Source: Streptomyces niveus (GTDB lineage: Bacteria > Actinomycetota > Actinomycetes > Streptomycetales > Streptomycetaceae). Taken from it: a DNA stretch of 64,000 nucleotides. The notes under the pieces were generated by a model. The model was not told the origin of the DNA. It made no database searches and worked only from the letters and a program-made list of their open reading frames with translations. The position numbers were made by a program, and so were the translations under genes. How positions within the stretch are numbered: the stretch's first letter is position 1; every line of letters starts with the position of its first letter. Positions 9,508-18,305 of the stretch are shown piece by piece. The stretch covers positions 3,472,001-3,536,000 of the forward strand of contig NZ_CP018047.1 in assembly GCF_002009175.1 (NCBI RefSeq). Direction: 5' to 3'.

Positions 9508-10692
9508 ATGAGCACCGGACACAACCCCCTGACCAGCACCCCCATCACCACCGACATCCTGCGCGGCGCCCTCGAACTGGAACGGACCGCGCACGGCGTC
9601 CTGCCCCAGCGGCTCCCCGCGTGGGCCCGCGCCCAGAACACCGACCCGCAGCTGGCCATGGCGGAGGCCCAGCCCTCCGGCGTACGGCTGGCGTTCCGTA
9701 CGCGGGCCACCGTCGTCGAACTGGACGCGCTGCCCACCAAGCGCGTCTACGTGGGCGCCCCGCCCCGCCCCGACGGTGTGTACGACCTGCTGATCGACGG
9801 CCACCCGGCCGGCCGGGCCGTTGTCACCGGAGGCAACACCCTGACCATCGACATGGCCGCCGGGACCGCCGAGCAGACACCCGGCCCGCCCGGCACCGTC
9901 CGCTTCGGCGACCTGCCCGAGGGCGTCAAGGACATCGAGATCTGGCTCCCGCACAACGAGGCCACCGAACTCGTCGCCCTGCGCACCGACGCCCCCGTCG
10001 AGCCGATACGGGACCGGGGCCGCCCGGTGTGGCTGCACCACGGCAGCTCGATCAGCCACGGCTCCGACGCCGCGAGCCCCACCACGACCTGGCCCGCGCT
10101 CGCCGCCGGCCTCGGCGGCGTGGAGCTGATCAACCTGGGCTTCGGCGGCAGCGCGCTGCTCGACCCGTTCACGGCTCGTACGATGCGGGACACCCCGGCC
10201 GACCTGCTCAGCGTCAAGATCGGCATCAACCTGGTCAACACCGACCTGATGCGTCTGCGCGCCTTCACCCCCGCCGTACACGGCTTCCTCGACACCATCC
10301 GCGAGGGCCACCCGACGACTCCGCTGCTGGTGGTCTCGCCGATCCTGTGCCCGATCCACGAGAACACCCCGGGTCCGAGCGCCCCCGATTTCTCCGGCAC
10401 GGCCGAAGGACGGCTGAAGTTCCTGGCGTCGGGCGACCCGGCCGAGCGGGCGGCCGGAAAGCTGACGCTGAACGTCATCCGCGACGAGCTGGCCCGCATC
10501 GTGGAGCAGCGGTCGGCGCGGGACCCGAACCTGCACCACCTGGACGGCCGGGAGCTGTACGGGGAGGCGGACTACGCGCGGCTCCCGCTCCCGGACGAAC
10601 TCCATCCGGACGCGGCGACCCACCGCCTCATGGGAGAACGCTTCGCGGAGCGGGCGTTCACGCCCAACTGCCTGGCCGTCCCGGCCCCCTGA
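9508..10692 (+). CDS. SGNH/GDSL-family hydrolase with an N-terminal beta domain
   Basis: A 394-residue protein without a signal peptide. The C-terminal SGNH fold has block I as HHGSSISHGSD (nucleophile Ser), block II as NLGFGGSALLDP (Gly), block III as IGINLVNTD (Asn) and block V as DELHPD (Asp/His). The first ~170 residues form a beta-rich domain as in two-domain carbohydrate or lipid esterases. It probably hydrolyses an ester or acyl group in the cytoplasm. The start is ATG at 9508. It lies in a likely operon with the TetR regulator, which suggests ligand-induced expression. Confidence 0.85.
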   Translation: MSTGHNPLTSTPITTDILRGALELERTAHGVLPQRLPAWARAQNTDPQLAMAEAQPSGVRLAFRTRATVVELDALPTKRVYVGAPPRPDGVYDLLIDGHPAGRAVVTGGNTLTIDMAAGTAEQTPGPPGTVRFGDLPEGVKDIEIWLPHNEATELVALRTDAPVEPIRDRGRPVWLHHGSSISHGSDAASPTTTWPALAAGLGGVELINLGFGGSALLDPFTARTMRDTPADLLSVKIGINLVNTDLMRLRAFTPAVHGFLDTIREGHPTTPLLVVSPILCPIHENTPGPSAPDFSGTAEGRLKFLASGDPAERAAGKLTLNVIRDELARIVEQRSARDPNLHHLDGRELYGEADYARLPLPDELHPDAATHRLMGERFAERAFTPNCLAVPAP

Positions 10693-10889
10693 GCCCGCCG
10701 CCCTTACCAAACCGGCGGGCCCGCATCCGCGGCGCACGCGGCGCACGCGCACCTGCACGCCGTTCGGGTCGCCGTTCGGGTCCATCCGGGTGTGCGGCCG
10801 GTCGCGCCTCAGGGGCCAACCATGGGACATACAGATGATCAGATGCGGTCCCGCGAGGACGGGGCCACAGCATCCTGAGAGGAATCCCC

Positions 10890-12179
10890 ATGCGCCGTAG
10901 TCGCGCACTCCTGACCGCCGCACTGACCGCCGGTCTCGCACTCACCCCGATGGCCGCGGTCTCCGCCGCACCCGCCCAGGACAACCCGTCCGTTCTGAGC
11001 TGGGGCGCCGGCCGTACAGGCCAGCTCGGCAACGGGGACCGCACGGACAGCTCCCGCCCGGTCCCCGTCACGAGCCTCTTCCGCGGCAAGGTCGACCGGA
11101 TCTCCGCCGGTGGCACTTCCTCGACCGACTCCTTCGCGCTCGCCCTGACGAAGAAGACCGTCAAGTCGTGGGGCAACAACGCCTCCGGCCAGCTCGGCAA
11201 CGGCAGCCGCACGACCCAGAGCGTCCCCACCACCGTGCCGCGCCTGGCCAACATCAAGGACATCGCCGCCGGTGGTGAGCACGCGCTCGCGATGAACGAG
11301 AACGGTCAGGTCTACTCGTGGGGTGACAACACCTACGGTCAGCTCGGCAACGGCCGCACGGGCGACGCCCGCGGCGTCCCGAACCGCGTCCAGGGCCTGG
11401 CCAAGGTCAAGCAGGTCTCGGCCGGCTGCGACTTCAGCCTAGCGCTGCTGGAGAACGGCAAGGTGTACGCCTGGGGCCGCGGCGTCTACGGCGCCCTCGG
11501 CAACGGCACCCGCGCCACCGTCTCCACGCCCCGCGAGGTCGAGGGCCTGGAGAACGTCATCGACATCGACGCCGGCTGCCACCACGCGCTGGCGCTGACC
11601 GCCGACAGGACCGTCAAGTCCTGGGGCAACAACGCCTACGGGCAGCTCGGCGACTCCTCCACGAAGTCCGCGGTCCTCCCGGTCGACGTCAACTGGCTGG
11701 GCGGCGTGAACGACATCGAGGCGGGCGCCAACCACAACTACGCCATCACGGACGACGGCATCGTCTGGGGCTGGGGCAGCAACAAGAACAACCAGCTCCT
11801 CCAGGCCCAGGCCCCGGCCGGCGCCAACCCGAACGCGGACCGGATGAACGCCGATGCGGACATCGACGCGGACCGGATGAACGCCGACGCGGACATCGAC
11901 GCGGGCCGGATCGACGCCGGCGCCAGGGCGCCGCGGACCAACCGCACCGTGCCCGTCGAGATCCCGCGCCTGGAAGGCGCCCAGCAGATCGCGGCCGGCG
12001 CCAACCACGGCATCGCCATCTTCGGCGACGACGTCTTCGCCTGGGGCCACAACAACGAGGGCCAGCTCGGCGACCGCACCACCACGTCGCGCGTCGACGC
12101 CGTCGCGACCCTCACCCCCCGGTCGCCGATCGAGCACGTCGCCGCGTCCCTCGGCGGAAACACCAGCTACGCCTACTGA
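10890..12179 (+). CDS. Secreted RCC1-repeat beta-propeller protein
   Basis: A 429-residue protein with a Sec signal peptide (MRRSRALLTAALTAGLALT, cleavage probably near VSAAPA). Seven RCC1/BLIP-II-like blades follow, each with a W-G-x-N/G-x-x-G-Q-L-G-N-G core (SWGAGRTGQLGNG, SWGNNASGQLGNG and so on). Between the sixth and seventh blades sits an in-frame 33-nt DNA duplication encoding Asp/Ala/Asn-rich repeats (residues about 313-345). Actinobacterial RCC1 proteins include the secreted beta-lactamase inhibitor BLIP-II, but the role here is unknown. GAGAGGA lies upstream of the ATG. A strong bidirectional hairpin follows. Confidence 0.9.
   Translation: MRRSRALLTAALTAGLALTPMAAVSAAPAQDNPSVLSWGAGRTGQLGNGDRTDSSRPVPVTSLFRGKVDRISAGGTSSTDSFALALTKKTVKSWGNNASGQLGNGSRTTQSVPTTVPRLANIKDIAAGGEHALAMNENGQVYSWGDNTYGQLGNGRTGDARGVPNRVQGLAKVKQVSAGCDFSLALLENGKVYAWGRGVYGALGNGTRATVSTPREVEGLENVIDIDAGCHHALALTADRTVKSWGNNAYGQLGDSSTKSAVLPVDVNWLGGVNDIEAGANHNYAITDDGIVWGWGSNKNNQLLQAQAPAGANPNADRMNADADIDADRMNADADIDAGRIDAGARAPRTNRTVPVEIPRLEGAQQIAAGANHGIAIFGDDVFAWGHNNEGQLGDRTTTSRVDAVATLTPRSPIEHVAASLGGNTSYAY
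11842..11912 (+). repeat. In-frame 33-nt tandem duplication within the RCC1 gene
   Basis: Two adjacent near-identical 33-nt units encode DRMNADADIDA twice, and a decayed third unit gives GRIDAG. The insert falls in a loop between blades, so the propeller core should tolerate it. Confidence 0.8.
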
Positions 12180-12201
12180 TCCAGCGGGCGCCGGAATGAC
12201 G

Positions 12202-12243
12202 ACGGCCCTGTGCGGTGACCGGGTGGTCACCGCACAGGGCCGT
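12202..12243. terminator. Bidirectional terminator hairpin
   Basis: A perfect 19-bp stem (12202-12220 with 12225-12243) and a GGGT loop lie between the convergent RCC1 gene (stop at 12179) and ADP-ribosyltransferase gene A (ends at 12262). This placement fits shared termination for both. Confidence 0.88.
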
Positions 12244-12261
12244 ACACATCGGCGGGCCGGA

Positions 12262-15153
12262 TCAGCCCACCTGCTTCACCTTGATGACCTTGTACTCCTT
12301 GCCGCCGATCATCTTCGTCGTCTCGCCGACCTTCTCGAACTGGCCGCCGCGCGGGATGAGGACCTCCGACTCCTTGCCCCGGTAGCGGGACAGGGGGTCG
12401 ATGTTGCGACCGTTGTCGGTCTCGACTTCGAGCAGAACGTTCTCGCCACCGGAGATGTTCTTGTTCTCCGTCTGCTTCAGGGCGCGTTCGGCCTTCGCCG
12501 GATCACTGGAGGTGCTCAGGTACTCCGGGAACTCGACCGTCTCACCCGTTGCGAGCTTCTTGATCATCTCGTCCGACATGAACGTGCCTCGGTAGAACGT
12601 CCCCTCGACCGGGGGCAGATGCTCCAGAGCACGGTCCATCTTGTCCTTGAACGGATGATCCTGGCCCCGGTTCGCCGGGTCACGGAGCCACTTGTTGATC
12701 TCCGCGGCCTTCGGTCCGGTGTAGTCGGCGATGGTCAGCGCGTCCTCGGCCGTGAAGTCCTTGGTCATCGGATTCTGCTTGGCGATCTTCTCGACCTCCT
12801 CCGACCATTCCTTCCGCCCGTCCTTGCCGGGCTTGTAGTCCGGGATGCTGTCCAGGACGTCCATCGGAGTCTTGACCGGGCAGCCCTTGAGGTGCGGCGG
12901 CTTCGGCTTCGGCTCGGGCTTCGGCTTGGGGTCGGGCTCGGGGTCGTCCGGGATCGGCGGGGGCGGCGGGTCGCTGAGCCCGAGGGCGTTCTGGACGCTC
13001 TCCTCAACCTCCTGGTACGTGTCCATCCCGGGGATGGCGGAGGCCGAGAGCGCGTTCAGCATGCTCATCGGGTCGACCCCGGGTGCCGCGAGCGTGGTGC
13101 CCCCGTAGGCGACGGGTGTGCCGCCCCCGGCCGCGGCGAGGATGTAGCGCCCGCTGCCGGCCGCACCAACGGTCACCTTGCCGTGGTAGGCGACCTGGGT
13201 GCCGTCCGGGCACTCTTCCTTGTCCTCCTCGTCTTCCTCTTCCCCGTCGTCTTCGTCCTGGTCGTCCTCGTTACCGCCGTTGCTCCCGCCGCTGTCGGAA
13301 CCACCGGGTCCGACTTCACGGCAGCTCTGCATGATGCCCCAGGGGGCCATGACCGGATTGCACTCGACTTCCGGCTCGTCGTCCTCGTCCTCGTCCTCGT
13401 CGTCCTGGTCGTCCTCGTTGCCGCCGCTGGAGGAGCTGCCACCGGAGGAGCCGCCGCTGGAGGAACTACCGCCGGACGAACCACCACTCGACGAACCACC
13501 GCTGGACGAGCTGCCACCGGACGAACCGCCACTCGAAGAACCACCGCTAGAGGAACCGCCGCTCGACGAACCACCGCTAGAGGAACCACCGCTAGAGGAA
13601 CCGCCGCTCGACGAACCACCGCTGGAGGAACTACCGCCGGACGAACCGCCACTGGACGAACTGCCACCGGACGAACCACCGCTGGACGAGCTGCCGCCGG
13701 ACGAGCCGCCACTTGAGGAGCCGCCACTGGACGAACTGCCCCCAGACGAACCACCGCTCGACGAACCACCGCTGGACGAGCTGCCACCGGACGAACCGCC
13801 ACTCGAAGAACCACCGCTAGAGGAACCGCCACTGGACGAACCACCGGAATCGCCACCGCCGGAGTTCCCACCGCTGGAGGAGCCACCGCTGGACGAACCA
13901 CCGGAGCTTCCGCCGGAATCGCCACCGCCATCGGAACCACCGCTGGACGAACCGCCACTGGACGAACCACCGGAATCGCTACCGCCGGAGTTCCCACCGC
14001 TGGAGTTCCCACCGCTGGACGAACCACCGGAATCGCCACCGGAATCGCCACCGCCATCGGAACCACCGCCGCTGTCACCACCACCGGAGTTCCCACCGTT
14101 CGAGGAACCGCCGGACGAACTGCCGCCGGAGTCGTCTCCATCGGAGTCACCCCCGCCGGAGTTCCCGCCACTGCCGGAGTCACTGCCGCCGGAGTTCCCG
14201 CCACTACCGGAGTCACTGCCGCCAGAGCTCCCGCCACTGCCGGAGTCACTGCCGCCAGAGCTCCCGCCACTGCCGGAGTCACTGCCGCCAGAGCTCCCGC
14301 CACTACCGGAGTCACTGCCGCCGGAGTCGCCGCCGCTGTCACCGCCACCGTTGTCGCCACCGCCGGAGTCGCCCCCGCTGTCACCGCCGGAGTCACCCCC
14401 GCCGGAGTTCCCACCGCTGGACGAACCACCGCTGGAAACACCGCCGGCCTCGCCCTCGTCCTGCCCGACCACGCTCGACTCGCAGGTGCCGCCGAGGATC
14501 TTGCAGACCTGCGTCCGGAGCCCGTCCGCGACCGTGGTTCCCACGCCGGTCATCATGAGCGCGGCGATGATGAGGGCGACCAGGCCGACCATCCCGACGT
14601 ACTCGACCGTCGACTGACCGCGATTGCGGCGCCACTTGATCAGGTGCGGAATCGAGAGCTTCCCGTCCCGCTTCAGCCGCCGGACCGTCCAACGCGGCCT
14701 CACCGCCCGCTGGTCCGTCGGCAGTTCGAACCAAGCCCGGCTCGCGCCCACACTCACCAAGGCCAACAGCAGGCCCGGCAGCAGCAGTTGGCTGACCCCA
14801 CGCGCGGAACCGGCGTACAGATTGACGACACTGCCGACCAGCAGCCATGCCTGGAGGCCGATCAGCGCGAACCACACGAGCTTGCCGCCGGTCCACAGCC
14901 GCCGCGCCAGGACCACCGCCGCGATCCCCGGCAGCACCGCGTACACCGCCGCCAGACTCAGCGCCGGCGTGATACGAGTGCCGAGCTCCAGCAGCGAGTT
15001 CAGCACGCTCACGCCGCCGAGCAGCGTCAGGCCGAACATCAGATACAGGAGCATCCGGGTCGCTGCGAGTGATCTCGGCAGCTCCCAGCGGTGCCGCTGT
15101 GCGGCGGCCTGGAGGCCCAGGCTCTTCGAGTCCAGCACGGGAAACCCTTCCAC
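12262..15153 (-). CDS. Membrane-anchored polymorphic-toxin-like protein A with C-terminal ADP-ribosyltransferase domain
   Basis: About 963 residues from GTG 15153. The N-terminal part has several hydrophobic helices (residues about 25-150). A TadE/Flp-pilin-like segment follows, [20 protein letters not shown], with GQSTVEY at about residue 178. Then come a Gly/Ser stalk (about 234-577), Asp/Glu tracts, a shared pre-toxin module (SGRYILAAAG to [18 protein letters not shown]) and a C-terminal ADP-ribosyltransferase of the C3/VIP2 (ADPrib_exo_Tox) type. Its R-S-E residues are Arg855 in FYRGT, STS at 880-882 in EYLSTSSDP, and ExE at 928-930 in KESEVLIP (catalytic Glu930). The helix ALTIADYTGPKAAEINKWLR precedes the domain as in known family members. 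Open frame continues upstream to 15750, but homology to gene B starts at the chosen GTG. The shared front half and unrelated toxin half match polymorphic toxins. No immunity gene is evident. Confidence 0.8.
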   Translation of the reverse strand: MEGFPVLDSKSLGLQAAAQRHRWELPRSLAATRMLLYLMFGLTLLGGVSVLNSLLELGTRITPALSLAAVYAVLPGIAAVVLARRLWTGGKLVWFALIGLQAWLLVGSVVNLYAGSARGVSQLLLPGLLLALVSVGASRAWFELPTDQRAVRPRWTVRRLKRDGKLSIPHLIKWRRNRGQSTVEYVGMVGLVALIIAALMMTGVGTTVADGLRTQVCKILGGTCESSVVGQDEGEAGGVSSGGSSSGGNSGGGDSGGDSGGDSGGGDNGGGDSGGDSGGSDSGSGGSSGGSDSGSGGSSGGSDSGSGGSSGGSDSGSGGNSGGSDSGSGGNSGGGDSDGDDSGGSSSGGSSNGGNSGGGDSGGGSDGGGDSGGDSGGSSSGGNSSGGNSGGSDSGGSSSGGSSSGGSDGGGDSGGSSGGSSSGGSSSGGNSGGGDSGGSSSGGSSSGGSSSGGSSGGSSSSGGSSSGGSSGGSSSSGGSSSGGSSGGSSSSGGSSGGSSSSGGSSGGSSSSGGSSSGGSSSGGSSSGGSSSGGSSSGGSSSGGSSGGSSSSGGSSSGGSSGGSSSSGGSSGGSSSSGGNEDDQDDEDEDEDDEPEVECNPVMAPWGIMQSCREVGPGGSDSGGSNGGNEDDQDEDDGEEEDEEDKEECPDGTQVAYHGKVTVGAAGSGRYILAAAGGGTPVAYGGTTLAAPGVDPMSMLNALSASAIPGMDTYQEVEESVQNALGLSDPPPPPIPDDPEPDPKPKPEPKPKPPHLKGCPVKTPMDVLDSIPDYKPGKDGRKEWSEEVEKIAKQNPMTKDFTAEDALTIADYTGPKAAEINKWLRDPANRGQDHPFKDKMDRALEHLPPVEGTFYRGTFMSDEMIKKLATGETVEFPEYLSTSSDPAKAERALKQTENKNISGGENVLLEVETDNGRNIDPLSRYRGKESEVLIPRGGQFEKVGETTKMIGGKEYKVIKVKQVG
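13421..14440 (-). repeat. Gly-Ser stalk repeats of protein A
   Basis: About 1 kb of short in-frame repeats (units of 9-18 nt) encodes GGSSSGG, GGSDSGSG and GGDSGGDS tracts. Unit order is shuffled and near-identical blocks recur, for example between 13500 and 13830. Long open frames on the opposite strand here are a by-product of the repeat composition. Confidence 0.9.
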
Positions 15154-15214
15154 CAACTGCAAAAGAAGTCCGGCTCCCCCAGCCGCGACGCGTACGGCCA
15201 AGGTAGGTAGAACC

Positions 15215-15266
15215 AAGACCCAATCCGAAGGGCCCGGGGACCCACCTCCGGGCCCATGCCGGGCCC
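15215..15266 (-). promoter_or_regulatory. Conserved upstream element of gene A (three GGGCCC boxes)
   Basis: On the plus strand AAGACCCAATCCGAA is followed by GGGCCC at 15230, 15250 and 15261. The same element, with identical box spacing (20 and 11 nt), occurs upstream of gene B at 18241-18292. It lies about 60-110 bp before the proposed start. It may be a shared promoter or regulator site, or simply a remnant of gene duplication. Confidence 0.5.
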
Positions 15267-15280
15267 GCCGTAACGAAAAA

Positions 15281-15317
15281 GGCCACCGGGCCGTGGGAAT
15301 CCCACGACCCGGTGGTC
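15281..15317 (-). terminator. Intrinsic terminator after gene B
   Basis: A 17-bp stem with two G-T type mismatches (15281-15297 with 15301-15317) and a 3-nt loop is followed, on the minus strand, by TTTTTCG. This is one of the few hairpins here with a real T-run. It lies just beyond the stop of gene B (15348) and before the promoter region of gene A, so the two paralogs are probably separate transcripts. Confidence 0.85.
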
Positions 15318-15347
15318 GGTCGGCGCGGCCGGTGTGCGGCCGGCGGC

Positions 15348-18173
15348 TCAGGCCTCTCCCCGCTCCTCCGGCGACTCGTAGTACGGGTTCTCTATGAACT
15401 CGCCGGTCTTGTTGCCCCGAGAGTCGAGCTTCCAGCCGCCCTTGATGTACTTCGAATCGATTCCGCCGGGGAAAGCGATCTCGTCTTCGTTGGGGTGCGG
15501 GCTGTTCGGTCCGAAGGTCCCGTTGACATCGATCCCGCCCGGCGCGTCGATCTCGTACATGTAGTCCTGGCCGAAGAACGGCACCGGCTTCTCCTTCGTC
15601 GTCGTCGAGACGAAGCCGGACTCCGTGTTCTTGTCCACGTAGTTGTACAGATCCATGTTGTCCGGGTTCTTCGGCTCGAAGTCGTCCACGAAGATCTCGT
15701 CCGGCGGACGGTCGTCGAACCGGTACAGAGGCTCGTCCGTGTCGCGCCACTTCGTGGTCTTCGGGAGGCCGGACGTGTCAACGTCCGTGACCGCGACCTC
15801 GGGGTGCGGGTTGTTCGTCGGATTGGGAAGCGGGCAGTCCTCCGGCCCCGGCTCGGGCTCCGGTTCCGGCTCGGGTTCCGGCTCGGGCTCGGGCTCCGGC
15901 TCGGGCTCCTCCTCCGGGTCGTCCGGGATCGGCGGGGGCGGCAGGTCGGTGAGACCGATTTTGAACTGGAGCCGGTTCTTCACGTCCTGGAACGTGTCGA
16001 CACCGGCGAGGGAGCTGCCGGACACCGTACGGACCAGGTCCATCGGGGACGGAGCGCTGGGAGCTGCCAGGAGTACGTTGCCGCCGGCGACGACGTGCTT
16101 ACGGTTGCCGGCCGAGGCGAGTATGTAGCGCCCGCTGCCGGAACCGCCGGTCACGCTGCTGTAGAAGGAGGCGTTGGTCTTGCAGTCGTCGTCGGGCTCG
16201 TCGTCATCGTCGTCGTCCTCGCAGAACGAGATGAGCTTGCGGCCCCCGCCGCCGATCGAGGAACCGCCGACGGCCGAGTCACCGCCCCTCGCCGAGGAAC
16301 CGCCGCCGGAGGACCCGTTGTCCTCGCAGTCGCCGTCCTCGTCCTGACCGCCGCTGCTGCCACCACCGTTGTTACCACCGGAGCTGCCGCCACTGCTGCT
16401 ACTGCCGCCGGAGTTGTTACCACCGGACTGACCGCCGCTGACCAGACCACCGGTGATCAGGCCACCGCTGATCAGACCGCCACTGATCACGCCACCGCTG
16501 ATCAGGCCACCGCTGGAGTTCCCACCACTGTTGGAGCCGCCGGAGTCGCCTCCACCAGAGGCACCGCCGCCGCTGTCGGAGCCGCCGGAGTCACCACCGC
16601 CGTCCGCACCGCCACCGGAGTCACCGCCGCTGTCGGAACCACCGGAGTCACCGCCACCGTCCGCACCGCCGCTGTCCGAACCACCGGAGTCGGAGCCGCC
16701 GGAGTTCCCTCCGCCGTTCGCGCCGCCGCCGCTGTCGGAGCCACCCGAGTCGCCTCCACCGTCAGCACCACCGGAGTTTCCACCACTGTTGGAGCCACCG
16801 GAGTCACCACCGCCGTCAGCACCACCGGAGTTCCCGCCGCTGTCGGAGCCGCCCGAGTCACCACCGCCGTCAGCACCGCCAGAGTTCCCGCCGCTGTCGG
16901 AGCCGCCCGAGTCACCACCGCCGTCCGCACCGCCGCCGCTGTCCGAACCACCGGAGTCGGAGCCGCCGCTGTCACCACCGCCGTTCGCACCACCGCCGTT
17001 CGAACCGCCGCTGTCGGAGCCGCCGGAGTCACCGCCACCGTCAGCACCACCGCCGCTGTCCGAACCGCCGGAGTCACCACCGCCGTCCGCGCCGCCACCG
17101 CTGTCCGAACCGCCGCTGTCACCACCGCCGGTGTTGTTGCCGCCGGCCCTGCCACCAGAGGCACCGCCGACCGCACCGCCGACCGCACCACCGGAGTCGC
17201 CGCCGGAGTCACCACCGCTGTCAGAACCGCCGGAGTCGCCTCCACCGTCCGCACCACCGGAGCCGGAACCGCCGGAAGAGCCGCCCGAGTCGCCACCGCT
17301 GTCACCACCGCCGGAGTCGCCCCCGCCGGAGTCACCACCCGAGTCACCGCCCGAGTCACCGCCCCCGGAGTTCCCCCCGCCGTTGTCGCCCCCGCCGTTG
17401 TTGTCGCCACCGCCGGAAGAACCGCCGGAATCGCCACCACCGTTGTCGCCACCGCCGTTGTCGCCATCGCCGTCGTCCCCGACAACCGTTTCGCTCTCGC
17501 ATTCGCCGCCCAGGACGTTGCACACAGCGTTCTGGAGACCGGTCGCGACCTGAGTACCCACGCCGCTGAAGAGAAGCGTTCCGATGATCAGCGCGACCAG
17601 GCCGACCATGCCGACGTACTCGACGGTGGACTGGCCCCGATTCCGCCGCCACGTGATCAGATGCGGAATCGACGGGAACGCCTCGCGGCGCAGCCGCTCA
17701 AGCGTCAGGGGCGGCCTCTTGGCCCGCTGCTCCGTCGGCAGTTCGAACCAGGCCCGGCTCGCGCCCACACTCATCAGCGCCAGCAGAGCACCTGGCAGCA
17801 GCAGTTGGCCGAACCCGCGCTCCGATCCCGCGTACAGATTGACGACGCTGCCTATCAACAGCCACGCCTGGAGACCGATCAGCGCGAACCAGACCGCTTT
17901 CCCGCCGGTCCACAGTTTCCGCGCCAGGACCACGGCCGCGATCCCCGGCACCATCGCGTACAGCGCCGCCAGACTCAGAGCGGGGGTGATACGAGTGCCC
18001 AGCTCCAGCAGCGAGTTCAGCACGTCGACGCCGCCCAGCAGCGTGAGGCCGAACATCAGATACAGGAGAACCCGTGTCACTACGAGTGGTCGCGGCAACT
18101 CCCACCTCTGCGTGGGTATGCCGGCCTGGAACGCCAGGCCCTTTGAGTCCAACAACGGGAAAAACCCCTTCAC
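15348..18173 (-). CDS. Membrane-anchored polymorphic-toxin-like protein B with pierisin/pertussis-type ADP-ribosyltransferase domain
   Basis: About 941 residues from GTG 18173 (AAGG lies upstream). The first ~230 residues are strongly similar to protein A: the same helices ([34 protein letters not shown]) and [17 protein letters not shown] at about residue 178. A Gly/Ser/Asp stalk (about 234-600), an acidic segment, the shared pre-toxin module ([11 protein letters not shown] to [13 protein letters not shown]) and a Glu-Pro repeat follow. The C-terminal domain differs from A and resembles the pertussis-toxin S1/pierisin/Scabin group: [13 protein letters not shown] with Arg818, FVSTTTKE (STT 856-858), [13 protein letters not shown], and [12 protein letters not shown] with ExE at 896-898. 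Scabin-type enzymes carry Gln where this has the first Glu, so target specificity is open. The protein is probably displayed outside the membrane. Confidence 0.8.
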   Translation of the reverse strand: MKGFFPLLDSKGLAFQAGIPTQRWELPRPLVVTRVLLYLMFGLTLLGGVDVLNSLLELGTRITPALSLAALYAMVPGIAAVVLARKLWTGGKAVWFALIGLQAWLLIGSVVNLYAGSERGFGQLLLPGALLALMSVGASRAWFELPTEQRAKRPPLTLERLRREAFPSIPHLITWRRNRGQSTVEYVGMVGLVALIIGTLLFSGVGTQVATGLQNAVCNVLGGECESETVVGDDGDGDNGGGDNGGGDSGGSSGGGDNNGGGDNGGGNSGGGDSGGDSGGDSGGGDSGGGDSGGDSGGSSGGSGSGGADGGGDSGGSDSGGDSGGDSGGAVGGAVGGASGGRAGGNNTGGGDSGGSDSGGGADGGGDSGGSDSGGGADGGGDSGGSDSGGSNGGGANGGGDSGGSDSGGSDSGGGADGGGDSGGSDSGGNSGGADGGGDSGGSDSGGNSGGADGGGDSGGSNSGGNSGGADGGGDSGGSDSGGGANGGGNSGGSDSGGSDSGGADGGGDSGGSDSGGDSGGGADGGGDSGGSDSGGGASGGGDSGGSNSGGNSSGGLISGGVISGGLISGGLITGGLVSGGQSGGNNSGGSSSSGGSSGGNNGGGSSGGQDEDGDCEDNGSSGGGSSARGGDSAVGGSSIGGGGRKLISFCEDDDDDDEPDDDCKTNASFYSSVTGGSGSGRYILASAGNRKHVVAGGNVLLAAPSAPSPMDLVRTVSGSSLAGVDTFQDVKNRLQFKIGLTDLPPPPIPDDPEEEPEPEPEPEPEPEPEPEPEPGPEDCPLPNPTNNPHPEVAVTDVDTSGLPKTTKWRDTDEPLYRFDDRPPDEIFVDDFEPKNPDNMDLYNYVDKNTESGFVSTTTKEKPVPFFGQDYMYEIDAPGGIDVNGTFGPNSPHPNEDEIAFPGGIDSKYIKGGWKLDSRGNKTGEFIENPYYESPEERGEA
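16330..17480 (-). repeat. Gly-Ser-Asp stalk repeats of protein B
   Basis: About 1.1 kb of in-frame short repeats encodes [22 protein letters not shown] and, near 16440-16500, five [10 protein letters not shown] units (for example [17 protein letters not shown]), which are more hydrophobic than the rest. The repeats differ in unit mix from those of protein A, so the stalks have evolved separately. Confidence 0.9.
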
Positions 18174-18240
18174 CAACTGCCTTGAAGCCAGGCTCCCCCG
18201 AACCAGCCGTGACGCGTATGCCGTCACGCTATGTCCGCTC

Positions 18241-18292
18241 AAGACCCAATCCGAAGGGCCCTCAGACCCAGGTCAGGGCCCACATGGGGCCC
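18241..18292 (-). promoter_or_regulatory. Conserved upstream element of gene B (three GGGCCC boxes)
   Basis: AAGACCCAATCCGAA begins at 18241 and GGGCCC boxes lie at 18256, 18276 and 18287, with the same spacing as upstream of gene A. The element is between the stop of the hypothetical gene (18306) and the start of gene B. The last two boxes can also pair as a hairpin. Confidence 0.5.
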
Positions 18293-18305
18293 ACAACGCG
18301 TCGCA

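Noticed and set aside
15154..15750. N-terminal extension of protein A into the end of gene B
   Set aside because: The extra residues are an out-of-frame reading of gene B's catalytic domain; homology with B begins at the GTG at 15153, and a T-run terminator lies in between.
15312..18146. Very long plus-strand open frame (Val/Thr/Ala-rich) opposite toxin-like gene B, and a similar one at 12196-13716
   Set aside because: They are mirror images of the Gly-Ser repeat DNA; composition is repetitive, no ribosome site, no recognisable domain, and the minus-strand frames carry conserved domains.
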